Assembly: GCA_002689655.1 (NCBI GenBank)
Contig: NZHC01000031.1
Span: forward strand, 1 to 32,409
Source: Rhodopirellula sp.
Lineage (GTDB): Bacteria; Planctomycetota; Planctomycetia; Pirellulales; Pirellulaceae
Direction: 5' to 3'
Length of the DNA stretch: 32,409 nt
A program made the position numbers and the translations under genes. How positions within the stretch are numbered: position 1 is the first letter of the stretch; the number at the start of each line of letters is the position of its first letter. The notes below the pieces were generated by a model that saw only the letters and a program-made list of their open reading frames with translations, searched no databases and had not been told where the DNA came from. Positions 25,323 to 32,409 of the stretch are shown here, piece by piece.

Positions 25323-26297
25323 TCAGGCGACGACTGACGAACCGGTTTCTGGCTCAATCGTGGCCGCTTCCACGGTCAGCTTCCCGCTGCCGGATTTCAA
25401 TCGTTTTCCCGCCTCAAGTGGTCGCCCTAGCAATAGGGAACCGAACTCACTTGCCGCCCGACTAAGTCGGCCAGACCGGCGGAAGATAATGCCAAGAGGA
25501 CGCGTCATGCGCAGCTCTCGACATGCGACAACTCGTAACGAGCCATTCGCTGTTTCGCGGCGTACCGCCGCCTCCGGAACAATACCAATGCCACGACTGG
25601 CCTGGATCGCCCGAATCATTGAGTCCGCGTTGTCGAACTCCATGCATGCGTTAACACTGATCCCCGCTTTCGCCAAACACCGATCAATCTCTTGGCGTAA
25701 TTGCAAACCACGGTCGAAAGAAATCATCTTGACACCGGACAATTGCGACAGGGAAACCTCGTGCTGAGTTGCAAAACGGTGCTCTGCCGAACAAACGAGC
25801 CTCATCGGCTCCTGCTGCCAAAGCACAAACTGAATGTCTTTGTTGCTGTGAGGGAAACTGACCAGCCCAAAATCAACCTCACCCTCGGCGGTCATTTCAA
25901 AGACCCGATCGTTGGAACCAAATTGGGTCCTCACGTCTACGTCTCGATGCAAACGCCCAAACGCCTCGCTCGCATCCGGCATGTAGCTGAGACCTACCGA
26001 AACGATGGTTCCGATAGAGACCCTCCCACTCAGCTGCCGGCTGGTGCTGCGGACTTCCTGCTCAAGCCGCTCGTAACTCCGCAAAATGCCTCGCAGCCCC
26101 CCCAGATAGGTCTTACCTGCTGGGGTCAGAATCAAAGGTCTTTTAGAACGATCAATCAACTCGGCACCAACGGATTCCTCCAAATGCTGCATCGCTTGAC
26201 TCACCGCGCTCTGAGTCAATTGGTGAAGAGACGCAGCTTTTGAGAAGCTGCGGTGCTCAGCAATCGTGCAAAAGAGTTCCAGCGTACGAAGCTGCAA
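25323..26297 (-). CDS. LysR-family transcriptional regulator, probably linked to glutamate synthase
   Basis: DNA-binding regulator of 324 residues. The N-terminal winged helix-turn-helix (about residues 1-60) has the family pattern Leu-Glu-Leu-Phe-Cys-Thr-Ile-Ala-Glu-His-Arg-Ser-Phe-Ser-Lys-Ala-Ala and Gln-Ser-Ala-Val-Ser-Gln-Ala-Met-Gln-His-Leu-Glu. The effector domain (about 90-295) has a typical Ile-Gly-Thr-Ile-Val-Ser-Val-Gly start. The last 25 residues are an Ala/Ser/Glu-rich extension. The start is TTG, supported by GAGGTG five bases upstream. It lies 117 bases upstream of gltB on the same strand. In Bacillus the LysR-type GltC activates glutamate synthase genes, so a similar role is plausible here, although GltC is encoded divergently. 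The effector cannot be read. Confidence 0.92.
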   Translation of the reverse strand: MQLRTLELFCTIAEHRSFSKAASLHQLTQSAVSQAMQHLEESVGAELIDRSKRPLILTPAGKTYLGGLRGILRSYERLEQEVRSTSRQLSGRVSIGTIVSVGLSYMPDASEAFGRLHRDVDVRTQFGSNDRVFEMTAEGEVDFGLVSFPHSNKDIQFVLWQQEPMRLVCSAEHRFATQHEVSLSQLSGVKMISFDRGLQLRQEIDRCLAKAGISVNACMEFDNADSMIRAIQASRGIGIVPEAAVRRETANGSLRVVACRELRMTRPLGIIFRRSGRLSRAASEFGSLLLGRPLEAGKRLKSGSGKLTVEAATIEPETGSSVVA

Positions 26298-26359
26298 GGC
26301 AACACCTCAGCATTAGTAATACTTATACTGCGAGAAACAGCACGCAGCGGGATTAATGC

Positions 26360-26388
26360 AAGGTAGATTCGGGATCCACTTTCGTCAA
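26360..26388 (-). promoter_or_regulatory. Candidate promoter of the LysR gene
   Basis: On the minus strand TTGACG (26383-26388) is 17 bases from TACCTT (26360-26365). A TTAGTAATACTTA near-palindrome (26313-26325) of the T-N11-A type lies between this promoter and the TTG start and could be an autoregulatory site. The -10 match is poor. Confidence 0.3.
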
Positions 26389-26403
26389 CCCGCGACAGTT
26401 TGT

Positions 26404-26667
26404 TCACGCCGCACTGGCACCAGCAAACCGTTTCGGTAGAGTGATGGCGTACAGAACGGTGATACCGCCCGCGCTAAGGATCACCCAGGGAAACCACTCC
26501 TTCGGGCGCCATTGCTGCACATTTGACGCGGGGACGGCAACCGGATTCACGAAAGCGCCGGCCTCAGTTTCCGCTGCAGAGTAGAAATTGGCACTATCGA
26601 TCACAAGGCACTCCAAGCCAATGATGATCGCCATGATCCCGACTGCGATGAAGATAGAACGCCACAT
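26404..26667 (-). CDS. Small two-helix membrane protein
   Basis: An 87-residue protein of unknown function. Two hydrophobic helices, about residues 4-23 (Phe-Ile-Ala-Val-Gly-Ile-Met-Ala-Ile-Ile-Ile) and 59-77 (Phe-Pro-Trp-Val-Ile-Leu-Ser-Ala-Gly-Gly-Ile), flank a polar loop with Asp-Ser-Ala-Asn-Phe-Tyr and Trp-Arg-Pro-Lys-Glu-Trp. A short basic C terminus follows. The tidy topology and Trp-Arg start suggest a real conserved gene. The ATG at 26667 is preferred over a TTG at 26682, and there is no good ribosome-binding site. A 7-bp inverted repeat lies directly upstream. It sits between hemDE and the LysR gene on the same strand with gaps of 228 and 106 bases. Confidence 0.7.
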   Translation of the reverse strand: MWRSIFIAVGIMAIIIGLECLVIDSANFYSAAETEAGAFVNPVAVPASNVQQWRPKEWFPWVILSAGGITVLYAITLPKRFAGASAA

Positions 26668-26677
26668 TGGTAACTGC

Positions 26678-26705
26678 CACAAGGTAGAGGGAAAAGGCCC
26701 TTGTG
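26678..26705 (-). promoter_or_regulatory. Inverted repeat in the leader of the small membrane protein gene
   Basis: CACAAGG (26678-26684) and CCTTGTG (26699-26705) form a perfect 7-bp stem around 14 bases, ending 10 bases before the ATG at 26667. It may form an RNA hairpin at the ribosome-loading site. Confidence 0.35.
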
Positions 26706-26895
26706 AGGTTTCGGCATGGCAAGTCGGCCGGCATGATCCCCTTTCCGGGAAACCACACCAGCGGGAAAAGCGGTACTACCGTTATTTTCGGGCTATCCCA
26801 ATGGAATCGCTAAAAATCGCGTCTCAGGTAGCCACGGCCGTCGCTGAATCGAAGCGGAAGTACAGGAGCCCAATCTTGGACGTCCTAGATCCAGA

Positions 26896-28821
26896 CTAAT
26901 CTTGAGCTGGCCGTTGCGACAATTCTTTGACTGCATCGACCAATGCGATCGCATGCTCAACAGGCGTTTCCTTGAAAACACCATGTCCGAGGTTAAAAAT
27001 ATGGCCGGGCCGACCTTCAACCGACCGTAGCAGTTCATCGACGGCGGTGTGAATGGTGTCTGGATTTGCAAGTAGAACGGCGGGATCGAGATTTCCTTGC
27101 ACTGAGCAATCGTGTCCAATCCTTTCCCAAGCAACATCGAGCGGAATCCGCCAATCAACACCTACGACTGTCCTTCGATCCACCCGCATCAGAGGCAACA
27201 ACTCAGGGTTGCCGGTTGCGAAATTGATCACCGGGACCCCCGGAGTGATGCCAGCGATGATCTGCTTCATCCATGGCAACACATAATTTGTGTAATCATG
27301 AGGTGAAAGGCATCCTGCCCAGCTGTCAAACAGTTGCACGCACTGCGCACCCGCTGCGATCTGATGATTGAGATAAACCGTGATCGCCTCGGAGAGTTTC
27401 TCCATCAGAAGGTCCCAGCCACCGCACTTGCTTCGCATCAGCTTTTTTGTATTGACATACTGTTTACTTCCTCCACCCTCGATTGCGTAGCTAGCGAGCG
27501 TGAAAGGCGACCCAGCAAAACCAATCACTGGAATCGACTCAGGGATGTCTGCTCTGGTTTGTCGAACGGTTTCGTAGACAAAGTCGAGTTCCTCTGGTGA
27601 ATCCAATCCTTTCACGCGTTTGACGTCGCTCAGGTCACGTGCAGGGTTATGGATGACAGGGCCGTCACCTTTCGCAAACTCCAAGTCGAATCCCATCGGA
27701 ACCAAGATCGGAAGCAGATCCGAAAAAATAATAGCTGCATCAACACCCAAACGATCGACGGCAGTGCACATCACCTCACTACAAAGTTTTGGCTGCGAAC
27801 AAAGCTCGAGAAAACTCTGCTTTGCACGTACTTCACGATACTCAGCCATGTATCGCCCGGCTTGCCGCATCAACCAAACTGGTGTTCTCTGTGTCGGTTC
27901 CCCCCGACACGCCTTCATGAATAGACTGGCATTGGACGGATGTTCAAGATTGGCAATCGGCGGTGATGCCGCAAGGCCACGTTTTTTAGAATCCACCATT
28001 TGTACTCCTCGCTGTGCTGCTTCAGTCACCAGATGACCCATCTTAGGGTGGCTCGGTTCCATATCAACATGTATCTCGCACTCCTCAAGCATTTGCGTGG
28101 TGGTCGGTCCGATCGAAGCGATTACGATGCCATGTAGCCCCTGCCGTAGAGACTCTACTACATTTAGCTGCTCTGCCATTCTCAGCATATTGACGACCTG
28201 ATGAGCACTGGTCAGCAACAGCATGTCCCGTTGGCCGGCTGCCAATGCCCGAATATTGTCTTCCAGTAGGGCCGTATCTTCCGGGAACTCCCAGCCATAA
28301 ACCTGCACCGGCTCAACGGTGGCTCCGCGTGCCTCCAGCCCTGCGATCAACGACGCATTGGTAACGCCATACTCCTGCAGCCCCACAACTTGATTAGCGA
28401 CAGCAACCTCAGAATCAATCGTTTGCAACAATTCACGCCATGTATTCGGCTCAGGAACACGGTGGGTTGCCTTAATGCCGACCTCCTTCAATGCGGCAGC
28501 TGGCTTGGGACCACGGCAGATCGTGACAACGTCCGAAAGTGAATCAAGAAACCGCTGTCGGTCGACATGTTTTTCCACCGACCGCAGCAGGTAACGAAAA
28601 CCCACACCTGTCATCAGAATGACAATGCTCACTTGCCCGGTCATCAGCCGGTAGGCAAAATCAATTGCACCGCGATTGGGCTCGATCGGCACCTCTCGCA
28701 TCGAGGGACTAACGTTCGGAACCCCGCCGACTCTTGTGATCAACCGCGCCATATCGTCGGCGCGTCTGCTCTCCAGAGCAGCTATTTGTAATCCGTTAAA
28801 ATTGGCTTTCGCGTTTGCCAT
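26896..28821 (-). CDS. hemE: Fused uroporphyrinogen-III synthase / uroporphyrinogen decarboxylase (HemD-HemE)
   Basis: Two haem-pathway enzymes in one chain of 641 residues. Residues of roughly 10-255 form a HemD-type domain that closes hydroxymethylbilane to uroporphyrinogen III. Its weak but typical marks are Glu-Ser-Arg-Arg-Ala near the start, Leu-Leu-Leu-Thr-Ser-Ala, Ile-Gly-Pro-Thr-Thr and Pro-Ser-His-Pro-Lys-Met. After a linker of about 30 residues, residues of about 287-641 are a full-length HemE, which decarboxylates the product to coproporphyrinogen III. Trp-Leu-Met-Arg-Gln-Ala-Gly-Arg-Tyr, Phe-Ser-Asp-Leu-Leu, Gly-Phe-Ala-Gly-Ser-Pro-Phe-Thr, Glu-Gly-Gly-Gly-Ser-Lys and Asn-Leu-Gly-His-Gly cover its active-site residues. 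The ATG at 28821 has AAGG five bases upstream; ATGs at 28839 and 28836 are alternatives. It is divergent from trmB. Confidence 0.93.
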   Translation of the reverse strand: MANAKANFNGLQIAALESRRADDMARLITRVGGVPNVSPSMREVPIEPNRGAIDFAYRLMTGQVSIVILMTGVGFRYLLRSVEKHVDRQRFLDSLSDVVTICRGPKPAAALKEVGIKATHRVPEPNTWRELLQTIDSEVAVANQVVGLQEYGVTNASLIAGLEARGATVEPVQVYGWEFPEDTALLEDNIRALAAGQRDMLLLTSAHQVVNMLRMAEQLNVVESLRQGLHGIVIASIGPTTTQMLEECEIHVDMEPSHPKMGHLVTEAAQRGVQMVDSKKRGLAASPPIANLEHPSNASLFMKACRGEPTQRTPVWLMRQAGRYMAEYREVRAKQSFLELCSQPKLCSEVMCTAVDRLGVDAAIIFSDLLPILVPMGFDLEFAKGDGPVIHNPARDLSDVKRVKGLDSPEELDFVYETVRQTRADIPESIPVIGFAGSPFTLASYAIEGGGSKQYVNTKKLMRSKCGGWDLLMEKLSEAITVYLNHQIAAGAQCVQLFDSWAGCLSPHDYTNYVLPWMKQIIAGITPGVPVINFATGNPELLPLMRVDRRTVVGVDWRIPLDVAWERIGHDCSVQGNLDPAVLLANPDTIHTAVDELLRSVEGRPGHIFNLGHGVFKETPVEHAIALVDAVKELSQRPAQD

Positions 28822-28986
28822 TATCGCCTTGCACATCATTTTTCGGAAGTTAAATCAGATTAGACACGTCATTGTAGGGAAATCTCCGCTCGTTACGATG
28901 TGCTTGGTTGGACATTCCGACGTCACCCAAAAACGCTGGTACCCAACCCTGAAAGAAAAATCACAGGCTCTCTTTGACACAATCTC

Positions 28987-29649
28987 ATGCCACGCAGCCC
29001 AATCAAGCGTCCACCCGCCAGCCTCGACCTCTCGAAAGTACTGTGTAACGTCGATGACCTGCCCGAAAAGCTGAGCAGTGCGAGCCTCTTTGGCAACAAT
29101 GCTCCTCTCGAAATTGAAATTGGTTCCGGGAAAGGACTCTTCATGACGACTGCATCTGCGGCCAATCCAAAGCATAATTTCCTCGGCATTGAAATCATGG
29201 CGAAGTACGCTGCCCATTCTGCCGGTCGGCTACTCAGATCCCGGATGGAGACACCAGAGTCAAACCTCAACGCCATCATGGTCAGCGGAAATGCGGAGCC
29301 ATTATTTAAAGATCGAATTGAGGACAGTAGCATCGAAGCTGTTCATGTCTATTTCCCTGATCCTTGGTGGAAGAAGCGGCACAGAAAACGGAGAGTCGTA
29401 AATGCGAACAGCATTCGCAACATTTCCAAAGCCTTACGTTCCGGTGGACGTTTACACTTTTGGACTGACGTGCTGGACTACTTTGAAAATACGGTCGAGA
29501 TGATTGCAGAGCTGGCCCCTGAATTTGGAGTCCCAATTCCGGAAGAAGAAGCTGCAGCCGATCACGACTTGGACTATCGAACCCATTTTGAACGACGCAG
29601 CAGACAACACCAGATCCCAGTCTACCGGGTTCGTTATCAACGGCACTGA
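28987..29649 (+). CDS. trmB: tRNA (guanine-N7-)-methyltransferase
   Basis: SAM-dependent enzyme that makes 7-methylguanosine at position 46 of tRNA. At 220 residues it has normal length. The SAM site is Glu-Ile-Gly-Ser-Gly-Lys-Gly (residues 44-50). Asn-Phe-Leu-Gly-Ile-Glu follows, and the family hallmark Val-Tyr-Phe-Pro-Asp-Pro-Trp-Trp-Lys-Lys-Arg-His-Arg-Lys-Arg-Arg is intact. The C-terminal Tyr-Arg-Thr-His-Phe-Glu-Arg-Arg corresponds to the conserved Thr-x-x-Glu region. The ATG at 28987 has no strong ribosome-binding site. It is divergent from hemDE (147-base gap to 28839) and convergent with the outer-membrane gene, 70 bases away. Confidence 0.96.
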   Translation: MPRSPIKRPPASLDLSKVLCNVDDLPEKLSSASLFGNNAPLEIEIGSGKGLFMTTASAANPKHNFLGIEIMAKYAAHSAGRLLRSRMETPESNLNAIMVSGNAEPLFKDRIEDSSIEAVHVYFPDPWWKKRHRKRRVVNANSIRNISKALRSGGRLHFWTDVLDYFENTVEMIAELAPEFGVPIPEEEAAADHDLDYRTHFERRSRQHQIPVYRVRYQRH

Positions 29650-29719
29650 ACCCGAACCCCAAAGACGAAGCAGCAGCCCAAACCGCGAACTCTGAACGTC
29701 ATTGCGTTCGTGATGGTAA

Positions 29720-31969
29720 TTATGGAAGGCGATTCGCTGCTGCAGTGGGTAATTCAACCGCTCCACGTGCACCTGAAACACCGGTTGCGACTTCGGAGAA
29801 AAACGCTTGAAATGCATCACCAGAGTGGTCGACCACTTTTGATTCAGCTGGTTGAAGTACTCCCGAGTCTCGCTCGTTTATCGGTGCTTGTTCAGCCTGA
29901 TCTTCTGACTCCAATGCGGCGGGAACAGACATTCCAGAAGGCGTTTCAGCCTCGGGATTGGCTGGTGCTGACGTATTCTGCGTAGCAGATGGATTGAATG
30001 GACCACTGGTCAGAGGAGCAGGAATTTTCTTCATGCCAGGCAAAATGCTCGGACGCAGAAATCTTCCGGTTCGGTATGCATCATACTCAGCACCCTTTGC
30101 CCATGGCCCCTCAGCAAGTCGCACATTGTTGTAGGCCAGAAGTGAACCTTTCTCACGATGAAAATCGCGGATCGCCAAGTTGTATCTTGAAAGCGAGCCA
30201 TAGAATTCAGTTGCACTGTTGACCAGTTGCCGCTGAGCAAGAAGCAGGTCGCGAATGTTGTCTGAACCAATCCGATAACGGGCATCGAGGACATCAACCT
30301 GATTTAAATCGGCGATCAATCGATCGTAATTGGTTTCGAGCAATTCGTGGGTCGTCGAGACCTGCCTCGCCGCATTGGATAGGTTGTGACTGATCAGAAA
30401 TTCTGTTTCCGCGAGGACAGCTCGCTCACGCTTCACGTTCAGTTTGGCATTGGCAATCGCAAGACCAGCTGTTCGGAGCCCGACTGGAAACCGCAAGTCC
30501 ACGCCTGCCTGCCATTCCTGATAGTTCCCACCGGTAATCTCGCCGTACATATTATCAAGAGTAGCGTCCTTGCTACCAATCAAATGATTACCCAGACCGT
30601 ACCAGCGATACTGGCTGACCAAGTCAAACCTTGGCTTGTAGTTCAGTCTCGCAGCCACCAATTCCATATCTCTGCGTTTCACCTGAAATTTCTGCTTGCG
30701 AATTTCTGCCCGGCGTTCCAATGCCTGAGCGAGGGCACTCTCCCAATCAAATATCACCCGCACATCAATCGGTTCTGTGGTCGGCCTTAGCAGACGTCCA
30801 TCGGTGGCAACCATGCCCACCATGTACCGCAAATCCTGCTCTGATTCATAAAGCCCATTCGGGCCGGCCAACGCTGTCTGTACCTGAGCTTCAAAATTGT
30901 AATATTGTGATCTCGCCTGAGCTTCATCATCCAAACGACCAGCACCGACTTCAAGCCGTTTTTTATTGTACTCCCACGTCCGGCGTGCCAGTTCGCGTCC
31001 ACGGACGGCGGTGTCAAGTCTGCGATACGCAGTCACGAGATCCCAATATTTCTGTTCAACATCGGTGACCACTTGGATGACAGAAGACTCAAAGTCAACC
31101 AAAGAAATATCCTCGTTTACGCGTGCAATCAGGACTCCGTTGTATTGCCCAGGCACAGACCCCGGTCCCGCAATCCGATTGTAAATTGAGCCAGCTCCCT
31201 GTGCCAAAGGTTGACGCCACTCCGCTTCCACCCAACCATCAAACGCGCTTGGAAAAGCCCGAAACGGCTGGTTATTCCGTGAATAGTTGACAATGTGTCT
31301 TAACGCATAACTGCCACCTGTTGCGGTTGTTTTCGACAGTTCGGCACTAAAGGAGGCATTCTTGCCCAATGAGACCGATGGAGTAAACGCTGACGTAACG
31401 CCACCTGGTGCAACATTGTTCGGACGGTCAACAGATGACCAAAAAAGCTGCTGTGCGTATTGCGCATCAAAGGCCGACAATGCTGCTTCCGAGCCAAACT
31501 GTGGTGACGAAGCGGTGATTGCGGGATCATAAATGGTCGCGGTACCCTGAACGGCAACCCGCACATCCTGAGACGCGCCCACCGTACGTAGTACCGGACT
31601 CAACGTCACCGCCAAATTCACGGCTTCCTGCAATGACAACTCTACAGTCGGCAAGTCAGCAGGGTCCTGCATCGTCAATGGCAACGTCGTCTGTTGTGCC
31701 TTCAGCAGAGGTGGCGTTTCACACTGCGTCACTTCTGGATATTGAATGCTTAGACCGTGGTCCGCATGGTAAGAGGTTTTTGTATCATATTTTCCGTCCG
31801 GGATAAGCCGGGCAATGGAACACCCTGCAATCGTTGAGACCGCCAGCAAAATGAGGATGAATATCGCGGCAAAACGAAGGGGAAAACCCAACCAAGCAAC
31901 ATGGCGAATCGCGAGTAGCGGATGATCGTTAAGACGCCTGCAGGAATTTATAGAAGTACGGAATCGCAT
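29720..31969 (-). CDS. TolC-like outer-membrane efflux lipoprotein
   Basis: Outer-membrane factor of the TolC/OEP family, the exit duct of tripartite efflux or secretion systems. An N-terminal hydrophobic segment ends in Thr-Ile-Ala-Gly-Cys, a lipobox. The two OEP repeats follow: Leu-Ser-Leu-Gln-Glu-Ala-Val-Asn-Leu-Ala opens the first, and long coiled-coil helices with Arg-Arg-Leu-Asp-Thr-Ala-Val-Arg and Gln-Val-Asp-Val-Leu-Asp-Ala-Arg-Tyr close the two halves. The last 120 residues or so are Pro/Ala/Ser/Glu-rich and disordered. The total is 749 residues against roughly 450-500 for typical TolC. The start is uncertain: ATG 31969 has AAGG nine bases upstream but gives a long 37-residue segment before the signal core; ATG 32047 and GTG 32074 are alternatives. 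No pump or periplasmic adaptor gene is in the window. Confidence 0.85.
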   Translation of the reverse strand: MRFRTSINSCRRLNDHPLLAIRHVAWLGFPLRFAAIFILILLAVSTIAGCSIARLIPDGKYDTKTSYHADHGLSIQYPEVTQCETPPLLKAQQTTLPLTMQDPADLPTVELSLQEAVNLAVTLSPVLRTVGASQDVRVAVQGTATIYDPAITASSPQFGSEAALSAFDAQYAQQLFWSSVDRPNNVAPGGVTSAFTPSVSLGKNASFSAELSKTTATGGSYALRHIVNYSRNNQPFRAFPSAFDGWVEAEWRQPLAQGAGSIYNRIAGPGSVPGQYNGVLIARVNEDISLVDFESSVIQVVTDVEQKYWDLVTAYRRLDTAVRGRELARRTWEYNKKRLEVGAGRLDDEAQARSQYYNFEAQVQTALAGPNGLYESEQDLRYMVGMVATDGRLLRPTTEPIDVRVIFDWESALAQALERRAEIRKQKFQVKRRDMELVAARLNYKPRFDLVSQYRWYGLGNHLIGSKDATLDNMYGEITGGNYQEWQAGVDLRFPVGLRTAGLAIANAKLNVKRERAVLAETEFLISHNLSNAARQVSTTHELLETNYDRLIADLNQVDVLDARYRIGSDNIRDLLLAQRQLVNSATEFYGSLSRYNLAIRDFHREKGSLLAYNNVRLAEGPWAKGAEYDAYRTGRFLRPSILPGMKKIPAPLTSGPFNPSATQNTSAPANPEAETPSGMSVPAALESEDQAEQAPINERDSGVLQPAESKVVDHSGDAFQAFFSEVATGVSGARGAVELPTAAANRLP

Positions 31970-32074
31970 GGAATCAAGCCTTGGTTTACCACGCTTTCCG
32001 CTATCCCAGACAATCTGGATAATCGGACCGTTTGAAGGGTGCGCCATGTTCGTTATCGGCCGTTCACATGGCAC

Positions 32075-32409
32075 AACTAGAACAACCGAATAACGAAACA
32101 GAACGGTAGATTCCGATAAAACGTTACAGCCCGCAGACTCGGCACCGACTTTAGCGGTTGCACAAAATCTACCTTTTCAACCTCTTTTGTTGCATTTTGC
32201 CAACCAAACGGAAATCTGCCAGACAACAAACCGTAGCGAACCAACCCAAGCGAAGAACTTAGGCTTAGCAACCTCGTTCTGCCATCATCTGCAGTCGAAA
32301 ATCGATGCAGTCACCTACCTGATCATTAGCCACTCGTTACCAACCACCCTCAGCATCAAACACGCGGTCCAGGCAATGAGATCAATCAAACAAACACAGC
32401 GAATCAGGA
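32075..32409. other. Region upstream of the TolC-like gene, no gene seen
   Basis: About 335 bases to the window edge. It is fairly AT-rich with several T- and A-runs and must hold the promoter of the efflux gene, but no clear -35/-10 pair was found. A short minus-strand open frame at 32077-32271 lacks any recognisable content. Confidence 0.45.

Noticed and set aside
28974-28979. TTGACA just before trmB as a -35 element
   Set aside because: It lies only 7 bases from the start codon, leaving no room for a -10 and transcription start upstream of the gene.

Overview
The window reads as chromosome of a planctomycete, probably of the Pirellulaceae (Rhodopirellula-like). This rests on gene style rather than on a marker gene. 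The signs are short, barely annotatable lipoproteins, an Ala/Ser/Pro/Thr-rich lipoprotein, an enlarged TatC periplasmic loop, a fused HemD-HemE, frequent GTG/TTG starts, few clear Shine-Dalgarno sites, moderate GC and loosely packed genes. No rRNA, tRNA, CRISPR array, insertion sequence or phage gene was recognised. Most of the content is metabolic or housekeeping.

Layout. (1) 1-683: a small membrane protein, perhaps cut by the window edge, with five identical 18-bp repeats at its 5' end. (2) 1086-5283, minus strand: a three-gene ribose-type sugar ABC importer in the order binding lipoprotein, double ATPase, permease. The permease carries a soluble insertion of about 170 residues. Its promoter region has a tandem direct repeat over the -35 and a palindrome next to the predicted transcription start. 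(3) 5725-10608, plus strand: a DEAD-box RNA helicase, a YjhG/YagF-type sugar-acid (D-xylonate) dehydratase and a class II fructose-bisphosphate aldolase. (4) 10668-13255: an AMP-binding ligase-like protein with a degenerate P-loop, convergent with and overlapping tatC. (5) 13581-17693, plus strand: mannose-6-phosphate isomerase, a small lipoprotein, an RluB-like pseudouridine synthase with a long basic tail, and a directly abutting PyrK-like flavoprotein. (6) 17718-18641, minus: a low-complexity lipoprotein. (7) 19025-26297, minus: a LysR regulator followed by gltB and gltD (NADPH glutamate synthase), closed by a clear intrinsic terminator. (8) 26404-28839, minus: a small two-helix membrane protein and the fused uroporphyrinogen-III synthase/decarboxylase. 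(9) trmB on the plus strand, convergent with a large TolC-like outer-membrane lipoprotein.

How they fit. The importer, the dehydratase and the aldolase could support uptake and breakdown of pentose or sugar-acid material from polysaccharides, but they are separate transcription units and the link is inferred. LysR-gltB-gltD looks like a regulated ammonia-assimilation unit. HemD-HemE joins two consecutive haem-biosynthesis steps in one chain.

I found no clear new multi-gene system. The points most worth a second look are the permease insertion, the HemD-HemE fusion, the enlarged TatC loop, the ligase-like protein lacking the P-loop lysine, and the operator-like structures upstream of the ABC operon, manA and the 89-residue lipoprotein. 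Start codons were chosen by eye and several are uncertain, as stated in each entry.
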